NCBI GenBank assembly: GCA_020846815.1
Contig: JADLDF010000493.1
Span: 1-5,467 of the forward strand
Reading direction: 5' to 3'
Source: Gammaproteobacteria bacterium
Lineage (GTDB): Bacteria; Pseudomonadota; Gammaproteobacteria; Steroidobacterales; Steroidobacteraceae
Length of the DNA: 5,467 nucleotides
Each line of letters opens with the position of its first letter. The first letter of the stretch is position 1. The translations under genes were made by a program, and so were the position numbers. Below, piece after piece: positions 5,445-5,467 of this stretch. Under the pieces are notes generated by a model. It made no database searches. It was given only the letters and a program-made list of their open reading frames with translations, and had not been told where the DNA came from.

Positions 5445-5467
5445 CTCGCTACGGTTCCAGTGCGGGG

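Noticed and set aside
5445..5455. Minus-strand ACCGTAGCGAG before the regulator start, resembling the 11-bp repeat with one base missing
   Set aside because: It is a single copy with a gap at the window edge; no second copy at 11-bp spacing is visible, so autoregulation cannot be argued from it.
1..5467. CRISPR arrays, tRNA or rRNA genes, insertion sequences, integrase or attachment sites
   Set aside because: No regularly spaced repeats, RNA-gene sequences, transposase motifs or terminal inverted repeats were seen.

Overview
The window is very GC-rich. Its G/C-saturated third codon positions keep long spurious reading frames open on both strands. Base composition and protein family types suggest a high-GC betaproteobacterium, probably Burkholderiales; this is inference, since no rRNA or marker gene is present. 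Apart from one small disrupted reading frame, every gene lies on the minus strand.

Reading in the direction of transcription (right to left), positions 5444-3415 encode a two-component system. An OmpR/PhoB-type response regulator comes first. It is followed, with a 4-nt stop/start overlap and a TTG start, by a sensor histidine kinase with a TctE-type periplasmic N-terminus (TctD/TctE, QseB/QseC group). The stretch 3414-2950 holds no long gene. It contains a less GC-rich patch just after the kinase, a short plus-strand frame that starts with a good ribosome binding site and signal peptide but then loses coding character (probable remnant or frameshifted gene), a GC-rich inverted repeat (3074-3104), and a perfect tandem 11-bp direct repeat (3028-3049).

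Positions 2949-1 hold a tripartite efflux operon in the order outer-membrane channel (NodT-family lipoprotein), periplasmic adaptor (MacA-like), and ABC transporter (MacB-like, cut by the window edge after 48 codons). All three are joined by 4-nt ATGA/GTGA overlaps, so they are very likely co-transcribed and translationally coupled. Together they would form a MacAB-TolC-like pump spanning both membranes. The cargo cannot be read from the sequence; MacB-type pumps are known to export macrolides, lipopeptides, siderophores, heme precursors and small peptides.

The most interesting inference is the regulatory link. The 11-bp tandem repeat has the geometry used by OmpR/PhoB-family regulators. It overlaps the expected -35 position of a candidate promoter firing into the efflux operon, and an OmpR-family regulator is encoded next door. 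The window therefore looks like a self-contained sense-and-export module. The individual proteins are ordinary members of known families, and I see no wholly new system here.
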